This document shows, piece by piece, positions 1-9,000 of a stretch of DNA of 13,534 nucleotides. The stretch lies in contig JANYCH010000391.1 in NCBI GenBank assembly GCA_025360395.1, positions 1-13,534 on the forward strand, read 5' to 3'. Origin of the DNA: Cytophagales bacterium (GTDB lineage Bacteria; Bacteroidota; Bacteroidia; Cytophagales; UBA9547). The notes under the pieces were generated by a model that saw nothing but the letters and a program-made list of their open reading frames with translations, was not told where the DNA came from and did no database searches. The position numbers and the translations under genes are program-made. Each line of letters begins with the position of its first letter. The first letter of the stretch is position 1.

Positions 1-1
1 T

Positions 2-3000
2 AATATTAATCCATCTCCTGCCAAGCCAGATAATATCACGGGTTTATCTTCTGTTTGCCAGGGAACCTCAAATGTAGATTACTCGGTCACTACCCCAGTT
101 GGAGGTGTAACTTATAACTGGACTTATACAGTAGGTTCAGGTGTAACGATAGTTGGTTCCGGTAGTGCAGTTAAATTGAATTTCTCGAACACAGCTTCTG
201 CCAGCGGAAATTTAAATGTGAGCGCCAGTTCCGGAACATGTGTAAGTCCATTACAAACGAAGGCAATAACCGTTTCTCCAATTCCTTCAACTCCTGGTTC
301 TATCATACAAAGTAAGCCTTCCGTTTGTCAGGGGGACAATTCGGTTATTTATACTGTTCCTTTTGTGGCTGGAGTTACCTACAACTGGACTTATTCTGGG
401 GCTGGTGCGACATTTGCCGGAACAACCAATAGTATTTCTGTTAATTTTTCTGCGACAGCAACATCAGGTGTTTTGAGTGTTACGGCATCAGCAGCAACCT
501 GTATAAGTGCGGCAAGTAATCTGAACGTTATTTTAAATACAGTCCCTGCGACTCCAACAGTTCCTGCCAATGTTTCAGTTTGTTTGGGTAGTCCATTAAA
601 TATTCCCTCAAATCCACTTATTGCAGGAGTATATTCATGGAATGGGCCTAATGGTTTTAGTGCTTCAACTCAGAATGCCAATATTCCTTCTGTAACCTTA
701 TCTGCAAATGGTCCTTATAGTGTTTTTGTAACGAACAATGGTTGTAAAAGTGCTACAGCAACAACTAATGTTGCGGTAAATAATGTACCTGCAGCTCCGG
801 TAAGTTTTGCACCAACTTCGGTTTGTCAGGCAGCCGGAAATGTTGTTTTTAGTGTAACGAAAGATCCAACTGTTACTTATGGCTGGAGCCTGGTAGGTTC
901 ACCTGCCGGAGTATCTATTATAGGTGCTACTAACCAGAATTCCGTTACTGCAAATATTGCTGCAGGTGCCGGAAACTTCAGCTTCCAGATAATAACAATT
1001 GCCAACTCATGTAGCACGACGGTGGTAAAAGCTGTTACGGTAAACACATTGCCTGTAACACCAACACCATCAGCTAGTGTAAATCCTGTTTGCTCAGGAT
1101 TACCTGTAACCATAAATGCAGGAGTAGTTGCTTCCGGCTATACATGGACTTTGCCTGACGGTTCTACGAGCAACACTCAAAATATTGCCATAGCCAACGC
1201 CAAGCTTACTGATGATGGTATTTATTCTCTGGTGGTAACGAATGCTTCAGGTTGTAAAAGTGCCGCTGGTACAGTAAAACTTACAGTTAATTCCCCGCCG
1301 CTTACTTCTGCTTCCAATTCAGGTGCTTATTGTGTAGGAGCCACTTTAACAGCTACTGCCACTGGACCTGCCGGCAATACTTATACCTGGACTTTACCTT
1401 CCGGTGCGACATTTACGGGTCAAACTTTTACGAAGGCTAACATAACCCTTGCAGATTCAGGTGTTTATAAAGTTGTAGCTACTCAGAATGGTTGTTCCAG
1501 TACAGCCCAATTTACGACAGTTAAAATAAACCCTATTCCTGTAACGCCAACAGTAAATGCAACTCCAAATCCAATTTGTTCCGGACAAAACACAGATCTT
1601 AAATGCAGCAATTGTGCAGGGACCTTTACATACTCCTGGACCGGAACGGGATTTGCAAGTGCCAGCCCGGCCCCAACTGTTCTAAATATTACGGCAACCG
1701 GAGCATATTCATTGACACTTTCCGCTAATGGATGTACAAGTGCTGCAGGTTCAGCCATTGTTACTGTAAAGCCTTCATTTACTCCGACAGTAACAACAAA
1801 AAATGTTACAGTTTGTCAGGGGCAAACCGTTACATTAACTGCAAACAGTGGTGGTGTAAACCCAACTTTTACATGGACTGGCCCTGGTCTTGTTTCTCCT
1901 GTTGTTACAGCATCAAACTCGATCACCATTCCAAATGCACAGGTTTCAGCAAGTGGGAAATATTATGTAACCTCCACAGTCAATGGATGTCCCGGAGGGA
2001 AAGATTCAGCTAATGTTACAATTACGCCTGCTCCGTTTATAGCAGGTTCTATAATTGGTAAAAACCCTGTTTGTCAGTCTGAAACAGGGGTAGCTTATTC
2101 TGTGACAAATACTCCCGGATTCACTTACGCTTGGAGTTATAGCAATCCTTCTGCAACTCTTACACCTTCCGGAAGTTCTGTAACTGTTAATTATGCTTCA
2201 ACTGCTACATCTGGAACTTTAACATTGGTTGCCACCTCAGGTGTGTGTAGTGCCAATTCTTCCCTGGTCATAACTGTGAATACAATTCCTGCCACGCCTG
2301 TTCCGACAGCAGTACCAGTTTCTGTTTGTGTTGGTTCAGCTGCAGTGATAAATTCAAATGTTGTAACCTCTGGTTACACCTGGACTCTGCCTAATAGTAC
2401 TACTGCTTCTTCACAAAATATAACAATTTCCACTGCTTCATTGACAGATGCAGGAACATATTCCCTTGTGGTGACCAATGCTGCAGGATGCAAAAGTGTA
2501 GCCGGCACCACAACATTGAAAGTAAACCCTGTTCCATTGACAGTGGCTAGTAATACCGGACCATATTGTGTGGGGGATAAGTTAGTAACATCTGCTTCAG
2601 GAGCAGCAACCAACACTTATACCTGGACATTGCCTTCTGGTGCTACTTTTATTGGTCAGTCGTTTTCGAAGGCAAATATTGCCTTAACAGACTCAGGCGT
2701 TTATAAGGTTACTTCTGCTTTTAACGGATGTACTAGCACCGTTCAAACCACAACTGTTAAAATAAACCCTATTCCGGCAACGCCTATAGTTCCATCATCT
2801 ACTGTTTGTTCTGGCCAAAATGTTACATTGAATTGTACTAACTGTACAGGAACGCCTACTTATGCCTGGAGTGGGCCTGCTTTGGCTAGCACAAATCCAA
2901 GCCCGGTTGTGAACAACATAACCAACACCAGCACCTATTCATTGATCATTACTTCTAATAATTGTTCTAGTCTTCCCGGAAGTGGTACTGTTACGGTTAA

Positions 3001-6000
3001 ACCAAATATAAAACCAACCATATCTATTAAAGCGGTTACGATCTGTTCCGGACAAACTATTACTTTAAATGCCACAAGTAGTGGAGCAAACCCAACCTTC
3101 ACCTGGACTGGTGCCGGATTAGCAGCCCCTGTTGTAAATGCAAGTGGTATTTTAACTATTCCCAATGCTCCAACAACAGCAACTGGTAAATACTTTGTTA
3201 CTTCTACAGTTAATGGTTGTACAGGTGGTTCTGATTCTGCTATTGTTACTGTTAACAGTGTTCCTGCCAGTCCGGGTGTAATAACTGGAAAGGCATCTGT
3301 TTGTCAATCAGAATCAGGTGTTACTTACTCTGTTGTTAATACACCCGGCATGACTTATAACTGGGTTTATGCAAATGGTGGGACAGTATTTGGTACAGGT
3401 AATTCTGTGCTTGTTGACTTCGCAGCTACAGCATCTTCTGGAAACCTAAGTGTAATTGCGACCAATGGAACTTGCCCAAGCTCAACAGCAAGTACAAAAA
3501 GCATTACAGTTAATTCAGCTCCCGCCTTACCAATTGCAAAATCAAATTCTCCTATCTGCGTTGGAAATGCTTTGGCAATAGACGTAACACCTGTTGCTGG
3601 TGTAGTTTTTAACTGGGCCCTTCCATCAGGTGCTGCATTTTCAGGAGTAAAATATTCTGTACCCGTAGTTGCAGTAAGTGATGCTGGGAATTACCTCATC
3701 ACCGCCACTTCAAATGGTTGTTCAAGTGCCGTTTTAACCCATAATGTTATGGTGAATCCCGGATTCATCCCACTTGGTTCAATTAATCCTAATCCAGCCT
3801 GTGTTGGAGGCACATTAACAGTAAGTGCTTCAGGAGTTGTTGCGCCTGGTGTAACTTATACATGGAAACTCCCTGATGGGTCATCTAATAATAACCAATC
3901 CTTTTCCATTCCAAATGTGCAGTTAAAAGATTCTGGCAATTACATTGTAACTGCTCATGTTGGCAGTTGCAGCAGTAATCCTGTTTCAGTCAAGGCGATA
4001 ATCAATCCTATACCTGGTGCTCCTACAGTTTCTGGTCCCCCAAGTGTTTGTCAGGGTTCTTCTGCGCAGTCTTATTCTGTTACAAGTCCTAAAGCTGGAG
4101 AAACTTATTCCTGGTCTTATACCGGAACAGGTGTTACATACCCATCTGGAAATACAGGTATTTCAGTATCTGCAAATTTTTCCCCAAATGCTACAGCGGG
4201 TTCTATCCAGGTTTCCGCTATTTCAAATTCCTGCCCAAGCCAGCCAACCTTATTTCCAGTAACGATCAATGCATTGCCCACCACACTTCCCAGCAAAACA
4301 AACCTGGCTGTTTGTGAAGGCAATCCAATAAATTTAAATGCGACTGCCATTGCTGGTGCTACATATTCATGGTCAGGCCCGAATGGATTTTCAAAAACCG
4401 GACAAGTGCAAACAATTAATCCTTCTGCTGTCAAAGATGCTGGACAATACATAGTTACGTATTCGCTTAATGGATGCATAGGTGATCAGGATACCACAGC
4501 AGTAATGGTAAATCCTATTCCGAATGCCACTTTTTCTTATGCCAAGGCTTCTTATTGCCAATCAGAGCCAAATGCAGCTCCAGCGAGTGTAACAGCGGGA
4601 AGCTCATTTACTTCAGTCCCTGCCGGCCTTAACATTACTTCTGTTTCAGGCATCATAACTTTGGCAACATCAACTCCCGGAGTTTATAAAATTACCAATA
4701 CAGTAACAAGCGGGGCAGGATGTAAAAACACCGCAACATTTGATATTACAATACTCAAATCTCCGGTTGCAAGGAATTTTAATTATGCAGGCCCTCTTTG
4801 TGATAAAGTCGGAAATCCTGTAAATCCTTCTTTTACTTCTTTGGGAGATCCTGGGAGCTTTAGTTCTTTAGCAGGACTTACACTCGATGCCGTAACTGGT
4901 GTTGTTACCCCATCAACAAGCAATACTGGCACATACTCAGTGGTTTACACCTCTTTAGCGGGAACGTGTTCTTCCGCAACTTCTACAACAGTAGATATTC
5001 TTCCTTCACCTGCAAAACCAACAGTTTCCGGAAGTTCTATTATTTGCCAGGGCACATCATCAGTTCTTTCTGCTTCTTCTGGTGCTTTGGTAAATTTTGA
5101 CTGGTTCAAGGGTGGCTCTAAAGTTCAGACCGGTGGAAATACATTAAATGTTACAACGGCCGGATCTTATACTGCAACTTCAACTGCACCTAATGGTTGC
5201 GCATCTTCAACTTCAAATCCCCTTGTGGTTTTTGTTGCTGCAAAACCTGTTCTACCTGTAATTCAAGGCGTTTGTCCCCTTAGCTCATTACCTGATACCT
5301 TATCAACTCAATACACCTCTCAGGCGGGTTATACTTATAAGTGGTTTAAAAGCAAAGTCAGCGTTGGGTCTGGTTCAACCTTTATTGCTTCTACACCTGG
5401 TTCATATTCAACAAACGTAACAGAAACAGCAAGTGGCTGTGTCAGTGATACATCGGCCCCGGTTAATCCTTCTGCAAGTGGAGTTACTATTTCAATAACC
5501 AACGGTAAAAATCCTTTTTGTACAGGAGATAGTTTACAGGTTGCCTCAAATTCTCCTAACGGCAATGTCTGGCAATTGGCAGGTTCATCAATTTCTAACA
5601 ATGCATCTACCTTTGTAAAATCTGCCGGTCAGCTAATCCTTACAGTAACCAATGGAACTTGTTCAGGAAGAGATACTCTGGATATTAACACCATTACCTC
5701 TCCTGCAAAACCAGTTATTTCATCTATCGCTGACTCCATTTGTCCGGGTTCAAATGTAACTTTATCCACAACATCTACAGTAGGCTTGCAATGGGTTTCC
5801 AATGGCGCTGATCTGACAGGTTTAACCACAAGTTCTATTTCAGTAAATACCGGAGGAGCTTACCAGGTAAGGGCCAATAACGGCGTTTGTACCGCAACTT
5901 CAAGCATTAAAAATATTGGGGTACGTTCAACACCGGCACAGCCAATCCTCAATCTTTCAGGGAAACAGCAGATATGTTCAGGCAGTAATCTGCCACTAAC

Positions 6001-9000
6001 CGTTACCAATTTTGTAGCCGGACAGGACCAGTGGTACTTTAATAATTCACCAGTGGCTGGAGCTGCAGGTGTTTCTCAAAATCTATCAGTTGGTACGGTA
6101 GGATTGTATAAATTAATAAGAATGGCTGCAGGAGGTTGTCCGGTCACTTCAGATTCTGTAGACCTCACTATTAATTCCAGCATCACACCGTCTGTGGTGG
6201 TTACGCAAGATATAAACAATATTTGCCATGGAATTCCGGTACATTATAAAGCTTTAAAGGTTAATGCTGGAATTGCCCCAACTTATCAGTGGTTTGTTAA
6301 TAACACTATTGTTCAATCCGGGACGAGCGATTCTTTAAAATTGGATACTTTAAGCAAAACCAGCAAGGTTAAAGTTATTGTGCAGTCTTCTCTGACTTGC
6401 GCCTCTCCTAAATCGGTTTCGGATTCTATTATTACTAATATCAGTCCCGGTTTTAAACTAACAGCAAATATTCAGAATGTAGGTTGTACTGTCGCAGCAC
6501 CTGGTTTTGTGAACCTAGTTTTAACTAATTCTGCCGGGCCATTTACTTTTAGCGGAAAATTAACACAAGCAAACAACAGCATTACCAAAGCAGGTATTTA
6601 TCCTGTAACGATCACTGATACGGTATCCAAATGTTCTTTAGATACAAGCATAACCGTGGGGAAACTAGCTGGTTTTACGCTTAAAACTACAATTTCACAT
6701 CCAACCTGTTTTAATTCAAATGGTACCATTAGCATCCAGCCAATTCCGGCCTCTGGTCAATACTCTATAACAGGCGGTAAACTAAAGGCGTTTAATGTTT
6801 CCGCTTTGGGCGAAGGCAATTTTAATATCTCAATTTTAGATACAGTTTCAAAATGTACAATTGATACTGCATTCGTGCTTGCTTCAGCTGGGAAGTTTAC
6901 AAATGCGATTACAATCACCCAACCTGATTGCGGTAAAAACAATGGAATAGTGGACATTAAATCGGCACCTGCTGGTACTTACAATTATTTTGGAACAATA
7001 AATAAGGCCAATACTATCAACCTCTCACCAGGTATTTACCCTTTTCAAACAACCAATACTACCACAGGTTGTACTAAAATGGATACTGTGATATTGAATG
7101 GTAACCCATTGTTTAATATTGATGCAATTGTGAACCAACCTTTGTGTGGTGCAAAAGGATCGATCCAGCTTTCCACGAAACCTGTTATTGGATTTAAGGT
7201 AAGCGGTGATTTGAATACACCTAACAATCCTTCCTTATCTGCAGGTACTTATAATGTTACAATAACAGATACCGCTACCAAATGCTTTATTGATTCGGCA
7301 TTTGTATTGAAAAACCAGCCTGGTTTCCAGGTGGTTGCAGATACAATTAGCGCTACTTGTTCTAATGCAAATGGAAGTATTGACTTAAAAATTCTCCCGG
7401 TAACAGGATACGTGGTAACAGGTGACTTAAATCAAGGCTTAAATGATTCGCTTAAAGCTGGTAATTTCAATATTCATATATTAAGTAATGCTACAGGATG
7501 TTCAATAGATACCAGTATCACTTTAGGTGATAAAGGTGGCTTCTCTGTTCGTGACAGTATTATTCAGCCCGATTGCGGCCAGACAAATGGCTCTGCTTTT
7601 ATAATTCCTTCGCCTAAAGGGAATTACACCTTTACCGGAGGTGGTTTTAACAATGCTGGTGCTAATGCGGCTATCACTGCTGGCATTTACAATGTTTTAG
7701 TTTCTAATTCTGTTTGTCAGCTAACGGATACTTTAAGGATAAGTGGTAAAGCGCAGTTTAGTATTGTTGCTACTAATGTTCAGCCTCTTTGTAATAAAGG
7801 TGGTTCAATCAATATCACAACCAATCCTCTTATTAAATATGGTATAAGCGGGCAGTTAACAAGCCCAATTAACAATGGTTTAAAAGGCGGGATATATAAT
7901 TTTACTGTAACTGATAGTACAACCGGATGTTTCAAAGACACTTCAATTAATTTAATTGATAAAAAAGACTTTGCATTAGATGCTACTTTAATTAATCCAA
8001 AATGTTTTGGTCTTGGTAAAATTGACATTGATTTCATTCCTGCTGGAACTTATACACTTACCAGTCCGGATAGTTTAAAAATTGGTTTGAATTCTAACCT
8101 CGATACAGGTAGCTACCTAATTAAGATTGTAAATCTTGCAAGCAACTGCGAAATTGATACAACCTTAAAGCTTACAGCAATTGGCAGGTTCTCAAATACC
8201 TTTGATGTCACCCAGCCTGTATGTGGATTGACAAGTAATGGAAAGATAAATATTAACACTAGCCCTTTAGGCACTTATACTTATGAAGATGCTACCAGCG
8301 CAATTTCTGGCCCAACTAATTCAGGATTAAAACCAGGTACTTATTTTATTACAACTTCAAATGCCACATGTGCTAAAACGGACACCGTTATCTTGATTGG
8401 TAAACCAAATTTTGATGTGATAGCAGATGTAACGCAACCAGGTTGTAAATCAACATTAGGCGCTATCAATATTTCAACAACTCCAATTATTTCTTTTAAA
8501 GTGACTGGAGATTTAAAACAGAAATTAAACCCTGGCTTAGATACAAGCACTTATAAATTAACTGTTACTGACAGTGCAACTGGCTGTTTCAAGGACACTA
8601 GTATCATTCTAAAAGCAATTGCTCCATTTAAATTATCAGCCAGTATAATTTATCCTGATTGTCGTAAGTCAAACGGACAATTGCAATTAAATGTAACTCC
8701 AGGGCCAAATTCTGATTATACTTTTGAAGTAAATGGCAAAACATCCAATCCTGCTTTAGACAGTCTTCCCGGAGGAGATTATGCAGTAAAGGTGAAGAAT
8801 ATAACTTCTGGTTGTGAAACTGATTCTGCTTATACCCTAAACAGTATTCCAGATTTTAAAATCACCAGTATTGATAAGTTATTGCCAGCCTGTAAGGTTG
8901 CCAATGGTTTTATTAAACTGAAACTTTCTGAAGATACTTCGAACTTTAAATTCGATAAAACCAATGGAGGAAATTTTGCTTCTGCTGAACTATTGAATTT

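Larger units (their letters stand above)
2..6448 (+). repeat. Array of ~26 PKD-like / Ig-like domains
   Basis: Two related unit types of about 78-90 residues alternate. The PKD-like type has SVCQG near its start, a YxWxY core strand, then xVxVNFxxxATSGxLxVxA and a final Cys. The Ig-like type has VCxG, a YTWTLP strand, LTDAGxYSLVVTNxxGC and a closing T-V-N-P. Unit boundaries are marked by short proline linkers of the form [IV]P.[TA]P. Starts I can place are 281, 542, 785, 1049, 1295, 1535, 1775, 2030, 2285, 2531, 2771, 3005, 3260, 3518, 4517, 4760 and 5006. The units are diverged at DNA level, so this is an old array. Such stacks usually act as rigid stalks or binding surfaces. Confidence 0.88.

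Noticed and set aside
176..178. ATG as the start of the giant protein
   Set aside because: The frame is open to base 2 and the preceding 58 codons form the front half of the same PKD-like unit, with VCQG and the YNWTY strand; no signal peptide follows this ATG.
1732..2013. Plus-strand open frame of 93 codons in another frame
   Set aside because: Cys/Ser/Lys-rich low-complexity translation overlapping a well-supported domain; shadow frame.
1049..3517. Possible CRISPR or satellite DNA
   Set aside because: The periodicity is in protein domains of ~240 bases with drifted DNA; there are no short identical repeats with unique spacers.
1049..3517. Assembly duplication artefact
   Set aside because: The two blocks differ at many bases and by a few codons, which an assembly error would not produce.
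4117..4479. Longest antisense open frame (120 codons) inside the giant gene, plus about a dozen others
   Set aside because: They have no recognisable domain and are best explained as shadows of the repetitive, Val/Thr-rich sense coding; the sense frame shows clear protein conservation between repeats.
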